Part shown: piece by piece, positions 43,087 through 51,441 of the stretch
How the letters are laid out: each line of letters opens with the position of its first letter
Numbering within the stretch: position 1 is the stretch's first letter
Assembly: GCF_004745955.1 (NCBI RefSeq)
Contig: NZ_SRLD01000024.1
Span: 1-64,000, forward strand
Origin: Hymenobacter elongatus
Lineage (GTDB): Bacteria; Bacteroidota; Bacteroidia; Cytophagales; Hymenobacteraceae
Length of the DNA: 64,000 nucleotides
Direction of reading: 5' to 3'
The notes under the pieces: generated by a model
Databases searched by the model: none
What the model was told of the DNA's origin: nothing
What the model saw: only the letters and a program-made list of their open reading frames with translations
Made by a program: the position numbers and the translations under genes

Positions 43087-43617
43087 CTACATGTTGAAAA
43101 ACTCCTGAAAGATTTCCAGCCACGCGTGCTGGCCACCAAAGCCGAGCACCAGAAAGTAGTAGCCCAGAATAACCACGGCGGCACCGACTCCCAGCCCCAG
43201 CCAGCCGCCCAGAAACAACCCCACAAGCACCCCCCCGACAACCAGTAGGGCGCCCAGCACCACGTGGAAAAAATCGGTACTGTCGGCTGCCGGCCGCTGC
43301 GCGCGAGCCGCTGGCCGGGCCCTGCTACGTTGTATCTCCCGCTGCGGCTGGTGCCGCAGCCTACGAGCCGGATTTGCTCGGCTTACAGCCACCGGCCGGG
43401 GTGCTGTAGGCTGCCGTGCCGCTGTTGTGCCGGGCGCGGCGGGTTCTGCGGCTGAGGCTGGTGGCGCTACCGACTGCGCAGTTGGAGCAGCTGGAGTTGC
43501 CGTCGCCACTAGTGGCCCCGTGCCAGGGAGAAATTGGAAGGCCGCTTTTTCAGCGCGGCAGCCCAGCAGTAAGACACAGGAGAGAAGAAAGAGTCGGCTT
43601 CCGGAGAGTACGTGCAT
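43087..43617 (-). CDS. Hypothetical lipoprotein with C-terminal membrane helices
   Basis: A 176-residue protein. MHVLSGSRLFLLSCVLLLGC is a lipoprotein signal with lipobox LLGC. The middle is Ala/Pro/Thr- and Arg-rich and looks disordered. The C-terminus has two hydrophobic helices (FFHVVLGALLVVGGVLVGLF and a following GLGVGAAVVILGYYFLVLGF). A lipoprotein with its own transmembrane helices is unusual. No homology is recognised. The start is the ATG at 43617; a TTG two codons upstream is not preferred. Confidence 0.65.
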   Translation of the reverse strand: MHVLSGSRLFLLSCVLLLGCRAEKAAFQFLPGTGPLVATATPAAPTAQSVAPPASAAEPAAPGTTAARQPTAPRPVAVSRANPARRLRHQPQREIQRSRARPAARAQRPAADSTDFFHVVLGALLVVGGVLVGLFLGGWLGLGVGAAVVILGYYFLVLGFGGQHAWLEIFQEFFNM

Positions 43618-43628
43618 CAGCAAAAAAT

Positions 43629-43659
43629 AAGCGGACCGCCAGCATCAGGCGGTCCGCTT
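43629..43659 (-). terminator. Rho-independent terminator of rocD
   Basis: AAGCGGACCGCC pairs with GGCGGTCCGCTT over a 7-nt loop; on the minus strand it is followed by ATTTTTTG. It is 24 bp after the rocD stop and 12 bp before the next gene. Confidence 0.9.
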
Positions 43660-43682
43660 TGCTTTCGTAAAAAGAAGCTGGC

Positions 43683-44945
43683 TTAAAACTCCAGAATTAC
43701 CTGCTCGATAATGTCGCAGGCCTCGTGCATTTGCTCCTCAGTAATAACCAGCGGCGGCGCGAAGCGGATGATGTCGCCGTGGGTGGGCTTGGCCAGCAGG
43801 CCGCGCTCCATCAGCGTCACGCACACATCCCAGGCAGTGCGGCCATCGGCGTGGGGCTTGATAATCACGGCATTGAGCAGGCCTTTGCCCCGCACCAACT
43901 CCACTACCTCGGGGCGTTTGGCCATCACGCGGCGCATCCGCTCCCGAAATACCTCGCCCTGGGCCCGCGAGTTGCTCACCAGGTTTTCGTCGTGCAACAC
44001 ATCCAGCGCCGCCCGCAGCACTACGCAAGCCAGCGGATTGCCACCAAACGTGGAGCCGTGCTGCCCCGGCTGAATCGTGAGCATAATATGGTCGGGGGCC
44101 AGCACCGCCGATACCGGCATCGTGCCACCCGATAAGGCCTTACCCAGAATCAGAATATCAGCATGAACGCCTTCGTAGCATACGGCCAGCAGCTGGCCCG
44201 TGCGCCCCAGCCCCGTCTGTATTTCATCGGCAATAAACAGCACGTTGTTCGCCTTGCACAAGGCGTACGCCTTGGCTAAGTAGCCTTCCGAAGGCACCAT
44301 CACCCCGGCTTCCCCCTGAATGGGCTCCACCAGAAAACCGCACACGTGCGGGTCCTGCAAGGCTTCCTCCAGTGCCGCCAGGTCATTGTAGGGCACCACT
44401 TGGTAGCCCGGCATGTAGGGGCCAAAGCCGCCGGTGCTGTCGGCGTCGGTACTGAAGGAAATGATGCCGGTCGTGCGGCCGTGGAAGTTGTGCTCGGCCA
44501 CCAGAATGCGGGCCTGGTTGGGCGCAATGCCTTTTTCCTGGTAGCCCCACTTGCGGGCCAGCTTCAGCGCCGTTTCTACGGCTTCGGCTCCCGAGTTCAT
44601 CAGGAGTGCTTTGTCGTAGTTGAACAACTCGCACAACTGCTTCTCTGCCGGCCCCAGCTGGTCGTTGAAAAATGCCCGCGACGTGAGGGTGAGCTTCTGC
44701 GCCTGCTCTATCATGGCTCCCACGATGCGCGGGTGGCAATGGCCCTGGTTCACAGCCGAATACGCCGACAGAAAATCAAAATACTGCTTGCCGTCCACGT
44801 CCCACACATGCACCCCTTCACCGCGGTTGAGCACCACGGGCAACGGGTGGTAGTTGTGGGCTCCGTAGCGGTCTTCCAGCGCCATCAGCTCTTGGCTGCG
44901 GCTTGTAGTGGTGTCAGTGGCAGAGTGGGTGGGGGCAGAGTGCAT
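43683..44945 (-). CDS. rocD: Ornithine--oxo-acid transaminase
   Basis: Moves the delta-amino group of ornithine to 2-oxoglutarate; PLP enzyme of arginine catabolism or proline formation. 420 residues. [20 protein letters not shown] is the specific N-terminus of ornithine transaminases. PLP-Lys is in ILGKALSGG and the Asp in [14 protein letters not shown]. All parts are present. The minus strand has TAATTTTG (44985-44992), an exact -7 match, 39 nt upstream. No other arginine genes are adjacent. Confidence 0.96.
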   Translation of the reverse strand: MHSAPTHSATDTTTSRSQELMALEDRYGAHNYHPLPVVLNRGEGVHVWDVDGKQYFDFLSAYSAVNQGHCHPRIVGAMIEQAQKLTLTSRAFFNDQLGPAEKQLCELFNYDKALLMNSGAEAVETALKLARKWGYQEKGIAPNQARILVAEHNFHGRTTGIISFSTDADSTGGFGPYMPGYQVVPYNDLAALEEALQDPHVCGFLVEPIQGEAGVMVPSEGYLAKAYALCKANNVLFIADEIQTGLGRTGQLLAVCYEGVHADILILGKALSGGTMPVSAVLAPDHIMLTIQPGQHGSTFGGNPLACVVLRAALDVLHDENLVSNSRAQGEVFRERMRRVMAKRPEVVELVRGKGLLNAVIIKPHADGRTAWDVCVTLMERGLLAKPTHGDIIRFAPPLVITEEQMHEACDIIEQVILEF

Positions 44946-44984
44946 AGCGAAGGAGTGTTAAGCCGCAAAACGAGTTCAGCTGCC

Positions 44985-44992
44985 CAAAATTA
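44985..44992 (-). promoter_or_regulatory. Putative -7 box for rocD
   Basis: Minus strand TAATTTTG fits TAnnTTTG and lies 39 nt before the start codon. The -33 element is not clear. Confidence 0.5.
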
Positions 44993-45039
44993 CGGAAAAG
45001 ACCCGGAAGGCGTTGGCACTACAGCTGAACGCGTGAGAC

Positions 45040-45552
45040 CTACTCCTCCAACGCATCCAGCCGGCTCTGGATATCGAGGAACTTACCCACGAAATTGCCC
45101 TCCTCCGAGCCATTGGCCCGCACGATGGTCCAGTCGAACACGGCGTTGGTTGTAAACTCCAGGATCTGGCCATTCGTGTAGCCTTGCACGGTTTGCAGCT
45201 CGTTGGCAATCGTACCCTGAATGTAGGCGTCTTCCCACTGCGTTACCCGCACAAAAACCTGCTCAAACTTGCCGTCCGTGTCCACTACGCGGGTGGTCAG
45301 GTAAAACGCTTCACCGGCTTTCAGACCCGCCTGGTAGCGTTTTTTGGCTTGGGGCAAAGTTCGTAAGGCTTCCTTGACCGGCTTGGCGATAAGCTGGTCA
45401 AACAGCGCCATCGACTGCGCCGGCCCCACCGATTCGCTCTCGGCTACTGCCACGGCTACGGGGCGGTCGGGGGCCGCTGCCTGCTGCGCCCATCCCGCCC
45501 CGCTGGCAGCGAGCAGCAGCACTATCAGGCAGGCCGTACGAAGCAAAAGCAT
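45040..45552 (-). CDS. Exported DUF2314-like protein
   Basis: A 170-residue protein with a signal peptide (MLLLRTACLIVLLLAASGAG). The core FYLTTRVVDTDGKFEQVFVR, WEDAYIQGTIANELQTV, then GQILEFTTNAVFDWTIVR and NFVGKFLD resembles DUF2314 (YegJ-like), whose members have the pattern V-x-V, G-x-x-x-N-x-P, D-W. DUF2314 proteins are mostly cytoplasmic, so a secreted one is noteworthy. Function unknown. CTAAGGTA (45589-45596; minus TACCTTAG) is a near -7 box, 36 nt upstream. Confidence 0.78.
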   Translation of the reverse strand: MLLLRTACLIVLLLAASGAGWAQQAAAPDRPVAVAVAESESVGPAQSMALFDQLIAKPVKEALRTLPQAKKRYQAGLKAGEAFYLTTRVVDTDGKFEQVFVRVTQWEDAYIQGTIANELQTVQGYTNGQILEFTTNAVFDWTIVRANGSEEGNFVGKFLDIQSRLDALEE

Positions 45553-45756
45553 AGGTGGAATAGTAGCTTTCCGCCCCGGAAAGAGGTTCTAAGGTACTAA
45601 AAAACGGCTGTATTGGGGGCAGGTTTAGGAATATGCAGTTGGCGGCGCTACCGCTTGCTGGCCTCCTTAGTTGAGGTCCGAAAGCCAGCAGTTGCCGTGC
45701 CCGGCCCAGGGCTACTGGTCCCGGCTGTCGGGCTTTTGGTCGTAACTTGCCGGCCT

Positions 45757-45939
45757 ATGGCTCTCACCCCGCAACCCTTGCAGCCGGGCGACTACTATCT
45801 GTCGCCGGAAGGTTTTATGGTCTTCACCGAGCAATATCATTTGCGTCGCGGATTCTGCTGTAAAAGCCGCTGCCGGCACTGTCCGTGGGGTTTTGCCACT
45901 GACGAAAAGCGAGCCCCAGCCCCGCTTCCCGGCTGCTAA
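45757..45939 (+). CDS. DUF5522 small Cys-rich protein
   Basis: A 60-residue protein: short Pro-rich start, then YYLSPEGFMVFTEQYHLRRG followed by FCCKSRCRHCPWGF. The Cys-Cys-x3-Cys-x2-Cys cluster fits a small zinc- or iron-binding module and is characteristic of DUF5522. The start at 45757 is 6 nt after TAACTTGC, which suggests a very short leader. It is on the same strand as rpmB, about 100 bp upstream, but rpmB has its own promoter. Function unknown. Confidence 0.82.
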   Translation: MALTPQPLQPGDYYLSPEGFMVFTEQYHLRRGFCCKSRCRHCPWGFATDEKRAPAPLPGC

Positions 45940-45962
45940 CCGCTTATTTTTCAGCGTGCCGG

Positions 45963-45993
45963 TTTGTTACTATCGAACAAATACCGATATTTG
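45963..45993 (+). promoter_or_regulatory. Promoter of rpmB
   Basis: TTTG at 45963-45966, a 19-nt spacer, then GATATTTG at 45986-45993 (one mismatch to TAnnTTTG). This spacing is exactly that of the Bacteroidota primary sigma factor. It predicts a leader of about 35-40 nt. Confidence 0.75.
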
Positions 45994-46036
45994 CGTCCCT
46001 TTTTCCAGCATTGAAACCTCTAAGTCTCCCCATATC

Positions 46037-46276
46037 ATGGCACGAGTTTGTGATCTGACCGGCAAGCGTACCCGCGTAGGCAACAACGTTTCGCACGCCA
46101 ACAATAAGACGAAACGCAAGTTCTATCCGAACCTGCAAAAAAAACGTTTTTACATTCCTGAGGAAGATTCTTGGGTAACGTTGAAAGTAGCGACCAGCAC
46201 TATCCGCACCATCAACAAGAACGGCATCATGTCGGTCCTGAAGAAGGCAAAAGAGCAGGGCTTTATCGTTTACTAG
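46037..46276 (+). CDS. rpmB: 50S ribosomal protein L28
   Basis: A 79-residue ribosomal protein. MARVCDLTGKRTRVGNNVSH is the family N-terminus and NKTKRKFYPNLQKKRF the RNA-binding basic stretch. The C-terminus has TIRTINKNGIMSVLKKAKEQ, usual for the phylum. The single Cys at residue 5 is conserved in the zinc-free form. In many Bacteroidota it lies with rpmG and DUF4295; here an aminopeptidase gene is inserted between them. Confidence 0.97.
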   Translation: MARVCDLTGKRTRVGNNVSHANNKTKRKFYPNLQKKRFYIPEEDSWVTLKVATSTIRTINKNGIMSVLKKAKEQGFIVY

Positions 46277-46368
46277 GCTTTTCGGAAGCGCTGAGCCCAC
46301 CTGTGGCGGCACACCAGAGTAATTGTGGCACGCAACGTGCGCGCAGCTTTGGCGTCCTTCCGGGCAGT

Positions 46369-48024
46369 ATGCTCTACTCCCTTCCGTCTACAATACCTCG
46401 GGTACTCCTAGTCGTCGCTCTGATGGCTTCGTGGGGTGGCCTGTCATCGGAGGCCCGCGCTCAGCGAGCCGCCCGTGCCGACCGTCCCACTGATTTTCTG
46501 GACCCCGCCTTTCACCGGCAACGGAGAGAGCTGCTGCGCCAAGCGCTGCCGGCTCGCTCCGTTGCCGTTTTGTTTGCGGCTCCCGTCCGCAACCGGGCCA
46601 ACGATGTGGATTTTCTCTACCATCAGAACCCGGACTTCTATTATCTGACCGGCTACACCGAGCCCCATGCGGTGGTAGTGCTCTTCAAAGAGCCCCAGAC
46701 TATCGGCGGCCAGGCCGGCATTACGGAAGCCCTGTTTACTCAGCCCCGCGACCCGCAGCGGGAGTCCTGGACCGGCCGGCGCCTGGGGTCGGAAGGAGCC
46801 AAGCAGCAGCTGAAGCTCCAGTTCAGTGCCGACAATAAAGCTTTTGCCACTGCCGGTATCAAATGGGCTGATTTTGGCCAGATCCTGTTTCTTGATTTGC
46901 CGACGGATGTGCGGGACGATTCCCGCGACCCCGCCGACCTGGCCAATCTGGTGGCCGACTTTCGACGGCAGGCCGGGGTGCCGGTCGATTATAGCCCCGA
47001 GCTAGTAGGGCTGCACAAGCTTATTCAACGGTACGGCGCGACAAACGCGGCTACCTTGTTGCCGCGCCTAGAGGCGCAGAGCAAAGCCGTGCCCGCCGTT
47101 GCCGCCGATGCCTATGTTCAGGCTTACCGGCAGGCCGCCACTGATGCTGACCGCCAAAAAGCGGCGGCCAACCGGCCCCTGAACCGCTACGACGCTTCGA
47201 CCCTGAGCGAGGTGCTGGATGTGTTGCGGGAAGTGAAAACTCCCGAGGAAATAGTGCTGCTCCGCCGCGCCATCCGTATTTCAACCATTGGCCAGCAAGA
47301 AGTGATGAAGGCTTTGCGGCCCGACATGTCAGAAAATGAGGTGCAGGGCCTGCATGAATTCGTGTATCGCCGCTACGGGGCCGAATTTGAAGGCTACCCC
47401 AGCATTGTGGGCGCGGGTGCCAATGGGTGCATTCTGCACTACGAAACCAACGACAAGCCGCGCCTCGGCAACGACCTCATCCTAATGGACTGCGGCGCCG
47501 AATACCACGGCTACTCGGCCGACGTGACGCGAACGGCCCCGCCCAGCGGCAAGTTCTCCCCGGCCCAGCGCCAGATTTACGAATTGGTGCTGGCTGCCCA
47601 GGAAGCTGCTTTCAAGGAATGCAAGCCGGGTAGCGAGTTTCAGGCCCCGCACAAAGCGGCCCAACAAGTTATAGCCGCCGGTCTGCTGAAGCTGGGCATT
47701 ATCACCGACGCCGCCGATGTGCGCAACTACTTTCCTCACGGCACTTCTCATTACCTGGGCCTCGACGTGCACGACCGGGGTACCTACAAGCCGCTGCCGC
47801 CGGGCGCGGTCATTACCGTGGAGCCGGGAATCTACATTCCCGAAAACAGCCCCTGTGATAAGAAATGGTGGAATATCGGGGTGCGTATCGAGGATGATAT
47901 CCTGATAACGGCGACCGGCCACGAGAACCTGTCGGCTGGCGCGCCCCGCACAGTTGCAGAAATTGAGGCGCTGATGGCTAAGCCCAGCGTGCTGGACAGC
48001 TTCAAATGGCCCGTACTCAAGTAA
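46369..48024 (+). CDS. Exported aminopeptidase P (M24B)
   Basis: A 551-residue metallopeptidase that removes N-terminal residues preceding Pro. A signal peptide is predicted (MLYSLPSTIPRVLLVVALMA...ARAQ). Creatinase N-terminal domain (about 40-250: DFLYHQNPDFYYLTGYTEPH), then the pita-bread domain with metal ligands: DCGAEYHGYSADVTRTAPPS (two Asp), FPHGTSHYLGLDVHD (His), VEPGIYIP (Glu) and IGVRIEDDILIT (Glu). All five are present. The start at 46369 is the ATG at the signal peptide; the frame is open upstream into rpmB. Confidence 0.93.
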   Translation: MLYSLPSTIPRVLLVVALMASWGGLSSEARAQRAARADRPTDFLDPAFHRQRRELLRQALPARSVAVLFAAPVRNRANDVDFLYHQNPDFYYLTGYTEPHAVVVLFKEPQTIGGQAGITEALFTQPRDPQRESWTGRRLGSEGAKQQLKLQFSADNKAFATAGIKWADFGQILFLDLPTDVRDDSRDPADLANLVADFRRQAGVPVDYSPELVGLHKLIQRYGATNAATLLPRLEAQSKAVPAVAADAYVQAYRQAATDADRQKAAANRPLNRYDASTLSEVLDVLREVKTPEEIVLLRRAIRISTIGQQEVMKALRPDMSENEVQGLHEFVYRRYGAEFEGYPSIVGAGANGCILHYETNDKPRLGNDLILMDCGAEYHGYSADVTRTAPPSGKFSPAQRQIYELVLAAQEAAFKECKPGSEFQAPHKAAQQVIAAGLLKLGIITDAADVRNYFPHGTSHYLGLDVHDRGTYKPLPPGAVITVEPGIYIPENSPCDKKWWNIGVRIEDDILITATGHENLSAGAPRTVAEIEALMAKPSVLDSFKWPVLK

Positions 48025-48112
48025 TTTAGTTCGCTAAAGCTCGTAAAACGGCATTTGGCAGATACCTACCGGGTGAGGAAGAGCAAAAGTTAAGAATACA
48101 TTCGGCTGAGGG

Positions 48113-48143
48113 TTTGACAATTCCGAAAAGCCGTGTACCTTTG
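48113..48143 (+). promoter_or_regulatory. Promoter of rpmG operon
   Basis: TTTG at 48113-48116, a 19-nt spacer and TACCTTTG at 48136-48143: a perfect match to the Bacteroidota consensus TTTG-N19-21-TAnnTTTG. The predicted start site is near 48150, about 25 nt before rpmG. This is the best promoter in the window. Confidence 0.9.
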
Positions 48144-48174
48144 CAGTCCTTAATCCAAAAACCCCCAAGTCGAG

Positions 48175-48357
48175 ATGGCTAAGAAAGGAAACCGGGTGCA
48201 GGTAATCCTGGAGTGCACCGAGCACAAGAACTCGGGTATGCCGGGCACCTCGCGCTACATTACCACCAAGAACCGTAAGAATACGCCTGAGCGCGTGGAG
48301 CTGAAGAAATTCAACTCGGTGCTCAAGAAAATGACCGTCCACAAGGAAATCAAGTAA
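48175..48357 (+). CDS. rpmG: 50S ribosomal protein L33
   Basis: A 60-residue ribosomal protein: [40 protein letters not shown] and the end [17 protein letters not shown]. This is the form without the zinc CxxC pairs (only one Cys, in LECTEH). It is first gene of an operon with the DUF4295 gene, 7 bp apart. Confidence 0.97.
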   Translation: MAKKGNRVQVILECTEHKNSGMPGTSRYITTKNRKNTPERVELKKFNSVLKKMTVHKEIK

Positions 48358-48364
48358 TTGAGCG

Positions 48365-48526
48365 ATGGCTAAGAAAGTAGTAGCAACCCTGAAAGTAGCA
48401 GGCGGCAAAGACTGGGCAAAGGTCATCCGTGCTGTAAAGTCGCCTAAGAGCGGTGCGTACACCTTCCGTGAGGAAATGGTGCCCGTCGACAAAGTGCAGG
48501 AATACATTGCCTCCGGCACGAAGTAA
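48365..48526 (+). CDS. DUF4295 small protein
   Basis: A 53-residue basic protein: MAKKVVATLKVAGGKDWAKV, then IRAVKSPKSGAYTFREEMVP and VDKVQEYIASGTK. It matches DUF4295, a protein found next to rpmG in Bacteroidota and probably ribosome-associated. Its start lies 7 bp after the rpmG stop. The Lys-rich N-terminus (AKK) resembles that of small ribosomal proteins. Function is inferred from context only. Confidence 0.9.
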   Translation: MAKKVVATLKVAGGKDWAKVIRAVKSPKSGAYTFREEMVPVDKVQEYIASGTK

Positions 48527-48558
48527 TTCGACGCTTCGGCGTTCTGAATGCAGTGAAG

Positions 48559-48584
48559 AAGTCCCGCCGTTGTGGGACTTTTTT
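48559..48584 (+). terminator. Terminator of rpmG-DUF4295
   Basis: AAGTCCC pairs with GGGACTT over a GCCGTTGT loop, followed by six T, 32 bp after the stop. It separates this operon from ftsY. Confidence 0.8.
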
Positions 48585-48600
48585 GCGTGTTAAGGATTTT

Positions 48601-48722
48601 ATGGTGCTTAGTGCTTAGTCGTTGGTGCTTGGTACTAAAGCGCGCGGAAAGAGCGAGCTTGCACCGACGACTAGCTATTCCGTAGCTGCTGCGCGGCAAA
48701 GCACCACTAACTAAGCACCATT
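48601..48722. repeat. Inverted repeat touching the ftsY start
   Basis: ATGGTGCTTAGTGCTTAG (48601-48618) contains two copies of a TGCTTAG unit, with GTTGGTGCTT after it. On the other side AAGCACCACTAACTAAGCACCAT (split by a few bases) ends at 48721, 3 nt before the ftsY ATG. The outer 9-10 bp (ATGGTGCTTA / TAAGCACCAT) are exact complements. An internal arm pair with GCGCGCGG / CTGCGCGG also exists. Possibly a small repeat element, or a leader hairpin that affects ftsY translation. Confidence 0.65.
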
Positions 48723-48724
48723 AC

Positions 48725-49699
48725 ATGGGACTTTTCGATTTCTTTAAAAAAGATAAGGAGAACAAGGAACAGCAGGAGTCGCTGGACAAGGGGCTGGAGA
48801 AAACCAAAACCAACTTCTTCGATCAGCTGAGCAAAGCCGTAGTTGGTAAAACAACGGTGGATGAAGCGGTGCTCGACGACCTCGAAAGCGTGCTGGTGCA
48901 TGCCGACGTGGGCATCGAAACCACGGTGAAGGTGATTGAGCGCATCGAGAAACGGGTGGCCCGCGACAAGTACGTGAGTACTTCGGAGCTGGACCGCATT
49001 CTGCGCGAGGAAATCGTGGGCTTGCTCTCCGATAATACTTCGGGCTCGATGGGCTTGCTCGACCGGGCCGACAATGCCGGTATGCCCTTCGTTATCATGG
49101 TAGTAGGCGTGAACGGCGTGGGCAAAACCACGACCATTGGCAAGCTGGCGCACCGCTTCCACTCGGCGGGTAAGAAAGTGGTGCTGGGCGCGGCCGATAC
49201 GTTCCGCGCCGCCGCCGTCGATCAGCTCATCATCTGGGGGCAGCGCGTGGGCGTGCCCGTGGTGTCGCACGGCATGAACACCGACCCGGCGTCGGTGGCC
49301 TACGATGCGGTGCAGAAAGGCGTGGAAATGGGCGCCGATGTGGTTATCATTGATACGGCCGGCCGCCTGCACAACAAGGTGAACCTGATGAACGAGCTCA
49401 GCAAAATAAAGCGGGTGATGCAGAAGGTGATTCCGGATGCGCCCCACGAAGTGCTGCTGGTGCTGGATGGCAGCACGGGGCAGAATGCGTTTTTGCAGGC
49501 CAAAGAATTTACCAAAGCTACCGAGGTCACGGCCCTGGCTATTACCAAGCTCGATGGCACGGCCCGGGGCGGCGTTGTTATCGGCATCTCCGACCAGTTT
49601 AACATTCCGGTGCGCTACATCGGGGTGGGCGAGAAGATGACGGATTTGCAGCTATTTGACCGGCATACGTACGTCAACTCGCTGTTTTCGAAGAAATAG
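48725..49699 (+). CDS. ftsY: Signal recognition particle receptor FtsY
   Basis: The membrane receptor of the SRP pathway, a GTPase that docks ribosomes making membrane proteins. 324 residues with a short, charged N-terminal region (MGLFDFFKKDKENKEQQE) in place of a long acidic A domain. NG domain: GVNGVGKTTTIGKLA (P-loop), DTFRAAAVDQL, DTAGRLHNKVNLM and TKLDGTARGGV, then GEKMTDLQLFD near the end. All SRP-GTPase motifs are intact. Confidence 0.97.
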   Translation: MGLFDFFKKDKENKEQQESLDKGLEKTKTNFFDQLSKAVVGKTTVDEAVLDDLESVLVHADVGIETTVKVIERIEKRVARDKYVSTSELDRILREEIVGLLSDNTSGSMGLLDRADNAGMPFVIMVVGVNGVGKTTTIGKLAHRFHSAGKKVVLGAADTFRAAAVDQLIIWGQRVGVPVVSHGMNTDPASVAYDAVQKGVEMGADVVIIDTAGRLHNKVNLMNELSKIKRVMQKVIPDAPHEVLLVLDGSTGQNAFLQAKEFTKATEVTALAITKLDGTARGGVVIGISDQFNIPVRYIGVGEKMTDLQLFDRHTYVNSLFSKK

Positions 49700-49841
49700 C
49701 AACCTAACAGGCTGTCAACTGGTGCCTGCGAAGGACCTTACCGCGCCGGAACGAATTGCTGGGACGAATTGTCGTTCAGAGCTAATCGGCCTGGTGGGTT
49801 GAGAAACTTCGCAAGCGCCGACTGACAGAAAGAAGAAGAAC

Positions 49842-51158
49842 ATGAAAGTAAGAAGCCAGCAGGCCAACAAAGTCAATGTCATTACGCTCGGGTGCTCCAA
49901 GAATCTGGTCGATTCGGAAGTGCTGATGGGGCAGTTGCAGGCCAATAATTTCCAGGTAACCCACGAGGCCGAGAAGTCGGATGCCAACATCGTGATTATT
50001 AACACCTGCGGCTTTATTGACAATGCCAAGCAGGAAAGCATCGACATGATTCTGCGCTATGCCGACGAAAAAGAGGCGGGCAAGCTGGATAAGCTCTACG
50101 TAACGGGGTGCCTGTCGCAGCGCTACAAGGACGATCTGGAAGCCGAAATTCCGCAGGTAGATGCCTATTTCGGCACCTTGGAGCTGCCGCAGCTGCTGAA
50201 AACGCTGGAGGCTGACTACAAGCATGAGCTGGTGGGCGAGCGGCTGCTGACCACGCCCCGCCACTACGCCTACTTCAAAATTGCGGAAGGCTGCAACCGG
50301 CCCTGCTCGTTCTGCGCCATTCCGCTGATGCGCGGCAAGCACGTCGACCGCTCGATTGAAGACCTGGTGAAGGAGGCCAAGCGCCTGGCTTCGATGGGTA
50401 CCAAAGAGCTGATTCTTATTGCCCAGGACCTGACCTACTACGGCTTGGAGCACTACGGCGAGCGGAAACTGGCTGACCTGCTGCGCAACCTCTCCGACGT
50501 GAACGGCATCGACTGGATCCGGATGCAGTATGCGTATCCGTCGCAGTTTCCGCTGGAAGCGCTGGATGTGATGATGGAGCGGGAGAATATCTGTAAGTAC
50601 CTGGATATGCCGCTGCAGCATATTTCGGATAGCCAGCTCAAGACCATGCGCCGCGGCATCAGCAAGCGCCGTACGGTGGAGCTGGTCGACACGATCCGGC
50701 AGCGGGTGCCCGGCATTGCGCTGCGCACCACTCTTATTGCGGGCCACCCCGGCGAAACGGAGCAGGATTTTGAGGAGCTGTACGACTTCGTGGAGAAAAC
50801 CAAGTTCGAGCGCCTGGGCATTTTTACGTATTCGCACGAGGAAAGCACCCACTCGCACACGCTGGCCGACGACGTGCCGGCGGAGGTGAAGCAGAGCCGC
50901 GCCGACCAGATTATGGAGCTGCAACAAGGTATTTCGCTGGAGCTGAATGAGCAGAAGGTGGGCCAGACCTACAAAGTGCTGTTTGACCGCAAGGAAAGCG
51001 GCTACTTCGTGGGGCGCACCGAGTTCGACTCACCGGAGGTAGACAACGAAGTACTGGTGCCGGCTACGCCCGATACCTACGTGCCCATTGGCAGCTTCGC
51101 AACGGTGAAGATCAACGACGTGTCGGATTTTGACCTGTATGGCGAGCTGGTGAAATAG
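49842..51158 (+). CDS. rimO: Ribosomal protein S12 methylthiotransferase RimO
   Basis: Adds a methylthio group to an Asp of ribosomal protein S12. 438 residues. N-terminal MTTase domain with VITLGCSKNLVDSEVLMGQL and Cys in INTCGFIDNAK and VTGCLSQRY for one Fe-S cluster; radical SAM motif EGCNRPCSFCAIP (CxxxCxxC) for the other; C-terminal TRAM domain from about 370 (VLFDRKESGYFVGRTEFDSP). The SK-L-V-D-S-E signature separates RimO from MiaB. A terminator follows. Confidence 0.97.
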   Translation: MKVRSQQANKVNVITLGCSKNLVDSEVLMGQLQANNFQVTHEAEKSDANIVIINTCGFIDNAKQESIDMILRYADEKEAGKLDKLYVTGCLSQRYKDDLEAEIPQVDAYFGTLELPQLLKTLEADYKHELVGERLLTTPRHYAYFKIAEGCNRPCSFCAIPLMRGKHVDRSIEDLVKEAKRLASMGTKELILIAQDLTYYGLEHYGERKLADLLRNLSDVNGIDWIRMQYAYPSQFPLEALDVMMERENICKYLDMPLQHISDSQLKTMRRGISKRRTVELVDTIRQRVPGIALRTTLIAGHPGETEQDFEELYDFVEKTKFERLGIFTYSHEESTHSHTLADDVPAEVKQSRADQIMELQQGISLELNEQKVGQTYKVLFDRKESGYFVGRTEFDSPEVDNEVLVPATPDTYVPIGSFATVKINDVSDFDLYGELVK

Positions 51159-51183
51159 CCGGCCTTCGTGACTTGCCAGAAAG

Positions 51184-51221
51184 AACAAGAAAAGCTGCCC
51201 GCTCGGGCAGCTTTTCTTGTT
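51184..51221 (+). terminator. Terminator of rimO
   Basis: ACAAGAAAAGCTGCCC pairs with GGGCAGCTTTTCTTGT over a 4-nt loop; both sides carry A/T runs. It lies 25 bp after the stop. Confidence 0.92.
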
Positions 51222-51441
51222 TCGGCCCGTCGATGGCCGTAGCATGTGAGCTGGTAACACAGTCTCGGCTAGCAGGCGAGCCAAAACAGATTGGGGCGGC
51301 CGTGGTTTGACACCTATTCACGCCGGCTGGCCGCCGCGCCGACAGCCAAAGGTGCTGCGCGCGACGCCCATTATGGCCGGACCTCGCGGGAGTTCTGCGG
51401 TTTTTTTTCCGGACCTTGCACCGCCACTTGTACCCTTCCTC

